Assembly: GCA_037043015.1 (NCBI GenBank)
Contig: CM073325.1
Span: 16,347,001-16,411,000 of the forward strand
Direction of reading: 5' to 3'
DNA: 64,000 nt
Source: Bryum argenteum
Taxonomy: Eukaryota > Streptophyta > Bryopsida > Bryales > Bryaceae
Under the pieces are notes generated by a model that had not been told where the DNA came from, did no database searches, and saw only the letters and a program-made list of their open reading frames with translations. Positions 23,545 to 35,299 of this stretch are shown one piece after another. Numbering within the stretch: position 1 is the stretch's first letter; each line of letters opens with the position of its first letter. The position numbers and the translations under genes were made by a program.

Positions 23545-25240
23545 TCATTTTGCTGAAATTTGTCTTGTTCGCTGCACCCTCTCCGCTTCTACCGAGAGAT
23601 CTTCCAAAACTGCTTTCACTTGGTTGCCTAATATGCGTGACACATAAGAAGCTGCACAATAGATTCCACAAACCAAATGTTAAAATAGATCAGACTCACT
23701 GACACTCCGAGTAACTATACAGAAGGCGATGAGAGTTTCGATCATGTTCAGTTGCTACACTCGAATTACTGACGAAGTAAGTGACTCTAAGAGTCACTCT
23801 ATATTGCAGTACAACGAAACTTCCAGATCGTTTGTTGCTACACAAACATTACTGGCACCATAAGTGTAGTCCTATTCATGAACTTACTAGTCAGGAAAGA
23901 TGCATTCTTAGCCCAATCTGCGGATCTACCAACATTTGTTCGATGTATGTTGACAAAAAATTCCGTACCTAATGGTCCAGGTGGGAGCATTGATGGTAAA
24001 ACCTCCTGCGTAACCACTACATTGCACCCCAATGACTTGCCATTTACCACTCGCGGTTCTACCCCCCAAAAGCCGTTGAACATTTTCAAAAACCCCGGTT
24101 CATTCCTGCAACCAGCAGCACCACTGTAAGTTACCACTTTACAATGCAATCTGATTAACAGACTTCGACAAACGAGAGCACATTTATTTAACAAACATTT
24201 CAATTCATCACGTTTGTAAAAATCGGCAAGCAAAAACTGCATGTCGAGAGGTAATCATGAAAATCAAATTATAGGCGTAGCAAGGTGTAGATCAGTGAAA
24301 CTCACAACTTGTAAGAGACCGCTTTGTGGCCAGGATCCTCTTCTACCTTCATCTTCATATCAAAAGTTCCCGACATAAACAACAAATTCCAATGAGCGTG
24401 CTGCGTCACAAACTTTCCCTCGTCGTTGTTGTAAACTTCAACTTTTGACACCGTTTTGAAAATATCAGGATTTTTCTCATAATCCGTGAGAATTCCATAC
24501 GTGATATCTGGATCTACTGCCATACTCATATTCCCCTTTATCTCGAAGTAGCCATTCTGCCAATGCAGTCCACAAGACAACTTTTAACGAAAAAGCACAA
24601 AACTGAACTCAAAATCACAGAACCACTCCATTGTTTTTATCAGTGCAAATCTTAATATACATTTTGAAGCAGGGTCGAACTAAGCTCCATAAACATCCAT
24701 AGAGGACTGAGGCCACATTTGAACGAAGGAACAATGAATCACAGGTAATCAGCAGAGAGAGGTTGTTAAACTTGAAATACCTTCTTTGCAACAGACACTT
24801 CTGCAGGCCCCGTTATGCCTCTGCACCACACAGTGAATCATGAGCAAACAGGAAGATGAAATTTAACATTGATGTGTAGAGTACATGTCATCGTGATACA
24901 AGTAGTCTCTCCAAACATATTCAATTTCCCCTTCTCAACTCGAATGACCATGTCCCTCAACAATAAGGTCCTCTCGAAAAAAAAATGCGTGATGAAATTT
25001 TGCAGTCTCATGTGAATGTGCTTCCTACAGACTATGGCTAGATAATTCAGAAGCAGGAGCCAATTAGGTCACTCACCTAGTCATGGAAGGGGCACTGCGT
25101 GGAGAGGCGCCGCCATCGTTCAAGTCGTAATTAGCAGCAGCGGTTCTTGCGGCATTCAGTTCATCTCGTCGTCGTCTCATGAGCGTCGGTGATCGACGAT
25201 TACTGCCAAAAGCATCCCCGGAAGGCTTGTTCCTCACCAT
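23545..25240 (-). CDS. SRPBCC / polyketide-cyclase (COQ10-START-like) lipid-binding protein, 5 exons
   Basis: Exons: 25240-25077, 24820-24781, 24556-24306, 24105-23969 and 23651-23545. The spliced frame is 699 nt, 232 residues, with every junction in phase. The N-terminus is basic (LMRRRRDELNAAR) and looks disordered. From residue 69 a helix-grip fold begins: NGYFEIKGNMSMAVDPDITY, then TDYEKNPDIFKTVSKVEVY, FVTQHAHWNLLF, NEPGFLKMFNGFWGVEP, VVVTQEVLPSMLPPGPLASY, and a final helix LGNQVKAVLEDLSVEAERV. That is the block order of plant 'polyketide cyclase/dehydrase and lipid transport' proteins (PF03364). Such proteins bind a hydrophobic ligand; the ligand here is unknown. The last exon is only 107 nt and is read in a frame with a short ORF that is easy to miss. 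A second acceptor 18 nt upstream (24123) would add six residues in frame. Confidence 0.82.
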
Positions 25241-28200
25241 CTCGCCTTTCCGAACAATTTCTCGCAGTAACGTGAAAACTATTTTGAAACTCAAATTCTC
25301 TCACAAATAAGAAATCCTCAACAATTGAACCTCCCGCCAAGTTCAAGAACTCAACACTCTCTTCTTTGCTCAGACGGAACCAGCGGTCGTAAACAAGAAA
25401 ACAAACAAAGGCAAGAAAAATGTGAAAGCTGATACAGAATTGCCTGAGCAGCAACGACGATGATACGAAATTGTTTGAGCGCAGTGCAGATTTGTACATG
25501 AACCGAAGAGGATAAAGGCGATAGAAGAAAGAGCCTCTGCAATTGAGGTGTTGTTACCAGGCACCAACTCAGTGAGACTTCACGTCAACATTCTTGCGTC
25601 CCACGTCTACAAGGCGCTCCGTCTCGTGCGGAACCTTTTTGTTGAAATTCCATGGTACTCGATCGCTGCTGAGAAATTGCAAATGTGTCATCACAGAATG
25701 AAATTTTCTTTTTTCCTTTTTATCAATCAATCATAAAATGAAATTTTCAGCTGGCATTTCTTCTAATTCGAAAAATAAATAAATTGGAGCTGTGGACCCA
25801 GCGGGGGACGCCACCGGCAGTACCTTACCATGCTGAGCTAGGAAACAAACGGACATCGGAGCACGGGCGTGCAGATGGACCGCCAGCAGCTGCCCACGCC
25901 ACGCGTGAGCATCCACAGGCAAAAAGCCATCGCCACCTGTGGCCTCTCGCATTTGCATGGGACCCACGGTCACCCGTGCCCGCTGTGTCCACACGGTGAC
26001 AGGTCGTCGTTGTCGTCGACTTCGTGGTCACTTCCTCTGAGTACTGTGTTGCCTTCTTTGCTACTCAAAGGCTACACTTGGAGCTTTCAAAAAAGCTGTT
26101 GAGTGGAAATACAGCCCTGGTAACCAACAAGGAATGTGCATACTGAAGAACTTTCTCGAAAGTAATGTTCAATTGTTGGTGGCTAAATCTTGGAACTTCT
26201 AGCGTTCATCAAGAAATGAAGAAATTGGTTTAAAATGCAATGCATGTGATTTTTGAAAGTGCCTTGTTTATTTTAATATGAGGCTTGTCGTGCAACAACA
26301 AATTTAGCTGAAAGTAACTAAAATGGTGTAGAATCATACACAATTATGAGTTGTTTACCTTGCCAGTTTTTATGGAGGGTCTCAAGGTGAGCTCAGTTGA
26401 GCTCAGTTGGAAAGTGCTTGAAGGATTGTTGAATACCTTGCGGCGGGATAAACTGCTTTTCCTGATTGTTCTTTCTGAAGGCTTAACCATAAGCTGATGC
26501 AGGTGTCCCCATATTTTACAAGAGGAGGGGTTGTCCCTCACAGAAGCATAGTTTAATTTGCCCAAACATAGAGCATTCATTATACTTTTGAGAAAGTAAT
26601 TTAAAGAAATTCATGGAGTTCAAGCCTATTGATTTACATTTGGTTCTAAACATAACGATCAACTACTTTTGGGTTAATCAAACATTGAAAAATCATCAAA
26701 CACTTTAAACACTTTGCCTCTTGGCTTGAGTTTAACGCCTAGACGTCCTTGGGGTATTTTCAGCCAAAAACTCATTTTAAACTCATTTTGGAATTTTCAT
26801 AAAAGGTTTCTTGCTAAGATTAATATGTTGACCTGAATTCGAACTGCACCATGTGCCTTGAAGTTGAGGAATTTAATCACTTCTTGCTTAATTCACAGGT
26901 TTGAACTGAAGAGAGAGTTTACACTTCGCTAAATGGTTGAGACTTTATTCACCTTCTAACGAATCTGAGAATTGGCAACTGCGTATGGAACCACTTTGCT
27001 CAAACAGAAAGTCTTCTTCGTCATCTACATGAAACTTCTGTCGAAAGAGATTTCTGGAAACCTCCTGGAGGTTTAAGCTATTTCTATCGGCCACATCTGA
27101 AGTATACATGAAATGGACATGTTCCACCACAGCACTGCTTGGTCAGTGATACTTTGGTGAAATGAGCACTGACAACCCTTTGCATATGCTGGGGTGTCAG
27201 GATCAGGATGCAGTAGCTTTCCCACACGCTCTTGCCACAGCATCAGCACGCCCCAACCCAAACTCCCATAATAACCGACCGATAGAGTCTGTTCACCCAT
27301 ATACATGTGAAACTGACGAATAGAAACTAAAAAGATTCACCGAAAGCACGACAGGTAGATTCACAAAATAATGTCACTATCACCGTAATGAGATTGAAAT
27401 GATAACTAATTCCTGAAAAGTCCAGAAGTGGGTGAGATGGACATATCGATCGTATTGAGAGATGAATGAAACCCTTCCCTACCCGCCAAATGGTCCAGGA
27501 GTAAGGGTGTTGCACCTGAAAGTCACCTGCAAAGTCTTCCGAGTGGATCCTGTTTTGCAGAGCTTAAACCCTACAGAAGCGAAGGGAACATATCTTTCAG
27601 GGGTTAAGGAGCGAAATTGACCACTCAACAAGCAGAGGTAACATCTTCTGCACCACCAGATCTAGCAGTTCCAACTACAGCACGAGAGACAAAAAAAGAA
27701 AAAATAAATAAAAGAGAAAAAAAACAATGGTCGGCATTAAAAAGCAGGGCGACCGAAGCATGTATGAACCGTATTTCGAATGTCAAAAGCTTCAAAAGCT
27801 CAGGGAAATGTCAGCATAAACCTCCGAAGTCCAGGAATCACCGATAAAGCGCTAGACTAACAAATAAGTGAAGAAGCTGTTCATAGTTGGTATGAGTTGA
27901 CAGCAACGCAACCAGAAATTAACTCTGTAAACCTCCAAGACTGACCGAGATCTTTAAGTAGGACACCCTCACGTACTACATCATGCATAGGAGACTCAGG
28001 CACATGAAGTAAGTAAGCTAATGTCTGTACTTGTCACCATAAACTTCAGAGAGGTATGAAAAGCAGAACAGAAGATAAAGTACCGCTTATCGAATTTTCA
28101 CTTGTGGAACGTGATAACATCAGAAGGAGAACTGATTGTAATAGATCAACGATCAACGCTCTAAAGAATGCACGAATAATACCAAAAGAGCTCTGCATGC

Positions 28201-28456
28201 TACACACATCTGCGGACAGTCATCAGACTACTAAGAACATGTCTGCACCTGGCACATTGCTCCAGAACTGCTCTTGATGGTATGAAGTCGAACTGCTACA
28301 TAATATTCGTTGAAATAGGGGCTGAATCACACGTATGCTTCCCACTACTCCGGCTGCTCACCCGGATTTGAGCTGATAATCTTGAATCAGCGAGTGGACA
28401 AGTTTTGATGTAGACCATGCGAGAAGCGAGAAGCTCTCGAAAAACTGCAGCGCAGA
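25241..28456. other. Intergenic, no convincing gene
   Basis: 3.2 kb. The start is the SRPBCC promoter/5' UTR. A GC-richer patch at 25,780-26,040 has many short frames but no recognisable domain. At 26,380-26,410 there is a small direct duplication (GAGCTCAGTT). At 26,730-26,770 the phrase ACGCCTAGACGTCCTTGGGG resembles ends of the TTAA-bordered repeats. Confidence 0.4.
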
Positions 28457-29392
28457 TTATGACGCTTTGGACAATGCGGAAGGAACGGATTTCAAATCAT
28501 CAGTCTGCAACCATCCATTCTCTCTCATCTGCTGCTCTTTTCCTTTGGCAATAGCCTCCTTCTTGTGCATCTCTTTCATGTAGCGGTAACCCTTATCAGT
28601 GCCGTAAATCCAATCGCAATACGTGAACACAGAGGCAAAATTGCTCTGACTCTTGCCACCAACGAAGTGGTGATAATCGTGGTACTCTGCCCCTCCATAA
28701 AACGGAATCAAGCGCGTCGGATTCCAAGGAAACTCGTAGCCGCTATGCGTCTCAATAGCCTCCAACTGACGCATCGCTATCCAAAGCCAGAAAGTAATGA
28801 TATGGCCAGGCGCCATTGCTGGCCCCGCGAACGTAGGTATCCCCAAAATCATCACCTCCGCCCAATGCGCATACGGCGCAGCGTAGCTCATCGGCGTGGC
28901 AAATTCATGGTGCATACAATGGATATTGTCGTACCACCAGCCGTTGTGCAACCACCGGTGCAGCCAATAATTTCCGTAATCCTCAACGATGGTGTAAAGA
29001 AGAAGCTGGGAGAGAATCTCTCCAAGAGAAGGGAGCGGAAGACCGAATCGGATGCCGACGAACTTCACAGGATGGAACGAGCAGAGTTGTAATGGTCCGA
29101 CAACCGTGAAAAAGGTCCACATCACAACTTTGTAACACCGCCAAGCCGTGGACGGCTCATTGTGCACTCCCGGCTGCACTTTGTACTTCTCCACGCTTCG
29201 CACTTTCCAAACATCGAGCAGCACATACGGCAAGGGCGCGAGCGTGAAGACGGTGAACAGAAACAAGATGTTGAAACAATACAATGTGTAATCACTCACA
29301 TTATGCGTCTTGCTCCACCACCATCCCTCCCAGGATGATAACGCACGCCCTAACGCCTCCTCCGCCTCGCTCGTACTTGTGAACGGAATCAT
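28457..29392 (-). CDS. SMO1: Sterol C4-methyl oxidase, SMO1-like, intronless
   Basis: A 311-residue member of the fatty-acid-hydroxylase superfamily. The three di-iron histidine boxes are intact: HRWLH (145-149), HCMHH (158-162) and HDYHH (238-242). Also visible are VEDYGNYWLHR, SYAAPYAHWAEV, GIPTFAGPAMAPGHIITFWLW, AIETHSGYEFPW and FYGGAEYHDYHHF, a close match to plant SMO1. Hydrophobic helices are at about 38-60, 90-108 and 178-210. In family terms it oxidises a C-4 methyl group of 4,4-dimethylsterols (SMO1) or 4-methylsterols (SMO2) in the endoplasmic reticulum, in sterol synthesis. The motif spelling favours SMO1. Length is normal (about 300). Angiosperm homologues have introns; this gene has none. 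The start is the only ATG upstream of the conserved part in the frame. Confidence 0.93.
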   Translation of the reverse strand: MIPFTSTSEAEEALGRALSSWEGWWWSKTHNVSDYTLYCFNILFLFTVFTLAPLPYVLLDVWKVRSVEKYKVQPGVHNEPSTAWRCYKVVMWTFFTVVGPLQLCSFHPVKFVGIRFGLPLPSLGEILSQLLLYTIVEDYGNYWLHRWLHNGWWYDNIHCMHHEFATPMSYAAPYAHWAEVMILGIPTFAGPAMAPGHIITFWLWIAMRQLEAIETHSGYEFPWNPTRLIPFYGGAEYHDYHHFVGGKSQSNFASVFTYCDWIYGTDKGYRYMKEMHKKEAIAKGKEQQMRENGWLQTDDLKSVPSALSKAS

Positions 29393-31801
29393 CTCGCCCG
29401 CCTGGAATCAAAGCAATGCCACCGTCACAGCATCGATTGGCCACCAAAATGGCTCAAATGAAGCGCGATCGATGCATGGATCGACCACGGGGACTTGCAG
29501 ATGCTCTCCGTCCCCAACTGTGACGGTTCTGCCTGCTCCACAGCCTCTCCTTCTTCATGTGTTGTCCTCCGAAGCGGACGCCCCCACCAATGCAACTCTC
29601 ATTAGATCTATTCATCCAAAGTTTCTACCACATTCGTCCCTCATTCGTTCAGCTTTCGCTTTCAGTGAATGGTTCAATTGCATGAAGTCATGCTCACCGT
29701 ACCATGAGCCTACGTAGATCTACTCTGAACCAAAGTTATCAACTACTAAACAAAGTTTCCAAAAAGTTCCATCAGTCATATGAACTTCCTTTATTCTTTA
29801 CACGATTGTAGACAAGACTATGGGACCATGTTGTTTGGGTTTAAATTCGTCTTCATTATCATAAGTGATATTTTTTATAGAGTCTTCCCCAAGAATGTGA
29901 ATGTTGCAAGCAAAGAGTATAAATTTCAGATACCACGTCATTGTTGCTATGTCCTGTGGACATATCATCAAGGTTTAGTCGAAGAGGCATTTTCTAAATG
30001 CCAACCTCAGAAGGGTTTGGTATTCTTATTTATTTATATATTTTGAGATTCCACTGATGAAAATTGGTTTTCTTGCACATGGTGCAATTGAATCACTGCT
30101 TGCCTTTTCCAAATTTGAATTTTGCTCGTACAAGCCTTTAGAACATATATTCCCTTCAGTTCTTTTTTTTGTCTTTCTGAATGATGTGATGTACCTGAAC
30201 TCTTGAGTGAAAAATCATGAAAACTGCCCATTCCTATGATTCTGCTGGTCATGTAAAAGAATAAAAAAATATTGTGGGTCCTGGATGACAGGAATGAACT
30301 CATCACATATTCCTTCATTTCTGCTGGTTAGATTTTTCCTACTCAGCACCTACCCACTGGACGCCAGCTCCTCTAAGTGGGCCTAGGTCAACCGCTTAAA
30401 CCCAAAAAAGGTTTTTATTGATAAGGTAAAAATACCATAAGTGGACATGCTTAATTTGAAATAAGTTTGTGCTTTTAGATTGAGGAATGTGTGTGTTCTT
30501 GTCGATTGATTTCGGATTCATCCACTTCAAAATGTAGAAGAGGTTGGTTTTTGAAAAACTCTTAAGTGTTGGTTGACAATCGGAATATATTTTGTGCTTT
30601 GATAGGTTATGAAGATCATTCATTAACCCCTAAAGGTGAGTGAGGCCCACATTGGGTCAATGTGACTTTTGGTAACCTTTGGCATTCTATTTCTAGATTG
30701 TATGGAGTTGGAACATTCTAGTGGTTGTAGAGTTTTTCCATACCTTTCGGAAAAAGTCATTTCATGCTTCAAATTTTCCTACAGTTTAAAATATATTTGT
30801 TGTCAAAGTTTGAAAACACAACTCAAAAATCTGCCCAAACTGCAGTATATGCTTATTTATTCTCAAAATCTGCCCAAAATTGATTAAAAAGTTGAAACTT
30901 CAAAAAATTCACCAAATTTTTTTGAGATTTTACTCTTCTTCAAAAAAATAAATAAATAAATAAATAAAAATTAAAAGTTTTTAAAAAAAAAATTAAAAAA
31001 ATTATGCATGTAGAAAAGGTAGTAAGGCATGATCTTACCGTTTAAATTTTCAATCCAATAATTATTTACTTGCCTTTTGATTGTTGAAAACGGGCCTTTG
31101 TATTTGAATTGCAGCATACCTCCATATGCATAATCAAGCATTACTATAAGTTTTATAGGTTGTATGACGGTAAATATCGTGTAGACATGTTCCTAATTCA
31201 CCAAGGAACAAGAATCTGGAGAGCACCATACCAAACGTTCTACCAAAAATGGTTTATTGGCCCCCAAAGCATTACTTTGCCATTTTACAACATGAAAAAA
31301 AATTGAAAAAAAAAATTTAAAAAAAAATAAAAAAATAAATAAAAAATGAAAAAAAAATAAAAATAAATAAAATCTTTCAACTTTGAATGTCATGATCTCA
31401 TGAATGGTAAGGAATTTGACTTTAAGATTCAATATACAAGTACATGTACAAGTGAGGTGCTAGATCTCAGGGTTGCATATTCCAAACCTTGTCAAATTTC
31501 AAAAATTTCCATCTTGCATCTGTAAAAGGCAGTTTTGAGGGTTTTTGGTTCTTCTCAGGTTGTTCTTCTTTAGTTAGGGATTACCGTACGACCTTAGTAG
31601 GTCCTCAACAAACAAGTATTTTATTTTTATATTTTAAAAAAATAAGGATCGTTTGCCAGAAATTGATTTTTTTGGAATTTGTTCTTTTGGTTTTTGGATA
31701 TAATTTCCCAAATTTTGGATATCCTTTTCATAATATAATTTTCCTACTTTTAGTTCCTCTTGGCTTGTGATTTCTAAATTTTTACATTTTTTAAAATACA
31801 A
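29393..31801. other. Intergenic, AT-rich, repeat fragments
   Basis: 2.4 kb. It starts with the SMO promoter region. Poly-A/T-rich low-complexity stretches lie at 30,900-31,010 and 31,290-31,370. An isolated repeat terminus TTAACCCCTAAAGGT is at 30,623. No coding sequence was recognised. Confidence 0.45.
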
Positions 31802-31947
31802 TCTATATCTATATCTACTTCTATAATAAAATATTGTTCGGCAATCCTTCCTACCTACCGATGTACCAACCTACCAACCTACAAACTTACCAACCTACAA
31901 AGTTAACAACCTACGAACTTGCCAACCTACCTACCTTCTTTTATGCA

Positions 31948-32213
31948 TTAACCCCTAAAGGTCCTTGATACAAAATTGTTTAAATTATCGAAAAGAACCT
32001 TCTTCTACTTCAGGTGCAAAGAAACTCAATCTAAGCATTGATTAGAAGATCCGAGTAGGATCTTGAAGTTAACTTGACCCTTTTCTCGAAAGTCAAATTT
32101 GAACCGTTAATTTTTCTCCAATTTTGAGATTATAATGGTCATAGTTGGCTGAATTTTCTCCCTGCGGAAATTCCAAAAAGCGATTTCCGCTTTCTTGGAC
32201 CTTTAGGGGTTAA
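31948..32213. mobile_element. TTAA-bordered piggyBac-like element nested in a Helitron copy (266 bp)
   Basis: The left end TTAACCCCTAAAGGTCC (31948-31964) is the exact reverse complement of the right end (32197-32213), a 17-of-17 match including TTAA. There is no coding capacity. It interrupts Helitron unit 1 between its CCTACC minisatellite and its hairpin end, so it inserted later. Confidence 0.75.
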
Positions 32214-33933
32214 AAAAATATGAATAAAGAGAGAGGAAAAGGGAGAAAAAAAACCGTTTGAGGAAATGGTAGACACGGGATACTTTTTTAAAAGTACCAT
32301 GTAAAGACCTTTCTCCTCGGGACAACGGGAATCATCTACTTCTATAACATAATATTGTTCGGCAATCCTTTCTACCCACCAACGTACAAACCTACCAACA
32401 TACAAACCTACCAACCTACAAACTTACCAACTTATCAATGTACGAACTTACCAACCTACCAACCTACAAACTTACCAACTTGTCAACGTACAAACTTACC
32501 AACTTGTCAACGTACGAACTTACCAACCTACCAACCTCCGAACTTACCTACCTACCTAACTTCTTTTAAGCTTTTTGGATTATGTATAAAAATGAATAAA
32601 ATAAAATATATAATTTAAAAATAAAAATAAAACACGGGCATGTATAAAATAATAAACATAATACTATTTGAGGAAATGGTAGACACGGAATACTTTTTTA
32701 GAAGTACCATATAAAGAGCTTCCCCATCGGGACGACGGGGAGCTTACTAGTACTAGTATCTACTTCTATAACATAATACTGTTCGGCGATCCTTCCTACC
32801 CACCTATGTGCCAACCTACTAACATACAAGCCTACCAACCAACAATCTTACCAACCTACCTACCTTCTTTTATGTTCATTAGATCATTTACTACAAATAT
32901 ATGAGGAATAAAAAATATACTGAAATGGGAAAATGAGGACACGGGATACTTTTTTAAAAGTACCATGTAAAGACCTTTCCCTTCGGGGCGACGGGAACCT
33001 TACTAGTATAATAAAATACTTTTGGGCGATCCTTCCTACCCACCAACGTATCAACCTACCAACCTACGAACTTACCAACTTAACTACCTTCATTCATTTG
33101 GATTATGTTAAAAAAATAAAAAATAGTAATACGGTTTGGAAAATGTTAGATACAGGATACTTTTTTGAAAGTACTATGTAAAGATTTTCCCTGTCGCGAC
33201 GATGGGGACCTTACTAGTATATAATAAAATATTGTACGACGATCCTTCCTACCCACCAACTTACCAACCTACCTACCTACCTTCTTTTATGTTTTTTGGA
33301 GTAGGTAAAGAAAAAATAAGAATAGAAAATAAAAATAAAAAATAAAAAAATAAAAAGAAGAAAAGAAAAGAATAGAACACGGACATATATTAATATAATA
33401 AACATAATATGAGGAAATGATAAACACGGGATAATTCTATAAAAGTACCATATAAAGAGCGTTCCCATCGGAACGACGGGTACATTGCTAGTCTATATAT
33501 ATAAAAGAATAGGGTGATCGATCCGGCGATCCTCCCTACCCACCTACGTACCTACCAACCTACGTACCTACCCACCTATGTACAAATCTACCTCCCTACC
33601 TTTTATGCTTTTTGGATTATCCATAACTAATAAATTCTTTTAAAAAAACAAACATTAAAATTTATTTATAATATATATATATATATATAAATAAATATAT
33701 ATATATATATATATATAAATATAAAAATACACGGGCACACATGAAAATACACTTCTATAACATAATACTATTCGGCAATCCTTCCTACCCACCAACGTAC
33801 CAACCTACCAACCTATAAACCTATCAACCTACAACTCTACAAAATTACCAACCTACAAACTCACCAACCTACCAACCTACCGACCTACAAACCTACATAC
33901 AAACCTACCTACCTACCTTCTTTAATATTTTTT

Positions 33934-33939
33934 GGATTA

Positions 33940-33975
<36 letters not shown>
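33934..33975. repeat. Poly-A tract inside the Helitron array
   Basis: A run of about 30 A residues at 33,943-33,974. A related AT-dinucleotide run lies at 33,672-33,716. Confidence 0.8.
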
Positions 33976-34713
33976 AACAACGGGCTTTGAGGAAATGGTA
34001 GACACGGGATACTTTTTAAAAGTACCATATAAAGAGCCTCTCCGTCCCTCTCCGTCGGGACGACAGGGACTTCCTACTAATGAACATAATACTCTTCGAG
34101 AAAATGGTAGACACGGGATACTTTTTTAGTTTCTCCGTCGAGACGACGGGGACCTTACTATTGTAGTTATTCATGAACGAACTTGCTATGGTGGTACGGT
34201 AATGGTTCAAAATGACCTTGAACTAGGAGAGTATGGTGGTATATATTACTAACCAGAAAGCTTTTGATGTCTAGATGTGGTAGGTTAGCTTCCTTATTTT
34301 CATATCTCTAACCTTCTCATACAAATTCTTGCCTTGAGCTTCTATTTGTGTGGCAAAAACTAAATAAAGTCATACAACAACAAAAAAATGCAAGACCACT
34401 TTGCTACATCTTTGATTCTTCTCTACGACTTATATTAAATTTTTCCGCACGAAGATCCAAAGATAGGTCAAATGAATCAGCTGGTGGAACCCGAGGTCCC
34501 AAAAATTCCCAAAAGCAACTTCGAAACTATTTTGCACCTCTTCATAAAATATATGAGAAGAAATAACTATATTTTCGAACGCATATCAATGAGGGGATTC
34601 TCAAAAGCAAACCTGTTCTTCTTTGCCCTTCGAATAGTGATGAAGAGATGCCCTTTACCAAAGTAATACATTCCAATGGAATGTGGGTCGAGCCAACAAG
34701 TTCAAATTAACAC

Positions 34714-35299
34714 TTAACCCCTAACTCTCCTCGAAGCCCAAAATGGGTTTTTGCAATTCCGGGCAAACTAGATGAAGGGGTTAGGAGTAATATATTTGCC
34801 TAAGAATTTTATTGGGTCCTCCTCATACTGCAAAGTGTATGTGGTAAAATTTGTAAAGTCAAATTCCAATTTTTGAGTCTTCTAGGACGATCCTTAGGTT
34901 GCGAGCCGAGATGGGGGACCTTAAGAAAGTAACTTTTTAAAAATTTGTTTTTTGAAACATGTTCATTACTAAATCACTACCAAAATCTCAAAGTGACTCA
35001 AGTCAAAAAGTTTACCAATTTTACAAGGGCAGCCTCCAAATTTTTCAAAACCAATCTTCGCAATGCCCAAAAAAACTTGGGAGACAAACTTTGGATGTTA
35101 TGATCTCTCAAATGGTAAACATCCAACGGTCAATTTTTTGAACAGTAATCAAGCATATTCTTAGGTACAAGATCTTATGGTTCGAAGTTTTAAAAAAGGG
35201 AAAGAAATTGGTTCACACCCCCACGAGTGCTTAGAGGTAGAGAATCGCAGTTTTGAGGTTTCAAGCTCCCAAAAAGCACCAAGGAGATTTAGGGGTTAA
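34714..35299. mobile_element. TTAA-bordered piggyBac-like element (586 bp)
   Basis: Begins TTAACCCCTAACTCTCCTCG and ends CAAGGAGATTTAGGGGTTAA; the inverted termini match at about 18 of 20 bases. Its final TTAA (35296-35299) is also the first TTAA of the next element, giving the palindrome TTTAGGGGTTAACCCCTAAA. The interior resembles 7178-7914 and 39100-39560. Confidence 0.7.

Larger units (their letters stand above)
31802..34160 (+). mobile_element. Head-to-tail array of about seven non-autonomous Helitron-like elements
   Basis: Units at about 31802-32334, 32335-32750, 32759-33006, 33007-33217, 33218-33491, 33492-33750 and 33751-34160. Typical units start TC (TCTACTTCTATAACATAATA), with an A before it. 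A GGCRATCCTTCCTACC block follows, then a CCAACCTAC-type minisatellite, an A/T-rich part, and GAAATGGTAGACACGGGATA. After that comes a GC hairpin (CCCGTCG-GGA-CGACGGG type), and the unit ends CTTACTAG before T. A 5' TC, a 3' hairpin followed about 10 bases later by CTAG, and insertion between A and T are the Helitron signature. There is no Rep/helicase gene. Units 2 to 5 end exactly at CTAG and the next begins there or a few bases later. Unit 1 contains a nested TTAA-bordered element, unit 6 lacks a clear 3' end, and unit 7 has a duplicated 3' end. Confidence 0.8.

Noticed and set aside
23447..23671. 74-codon minus-strand ORF as the end of the SRPBCC protein
   Set aside because: A different frame of the same exon gives the family's conserved C-terminal helix and a stop at 23545 in correct phase.
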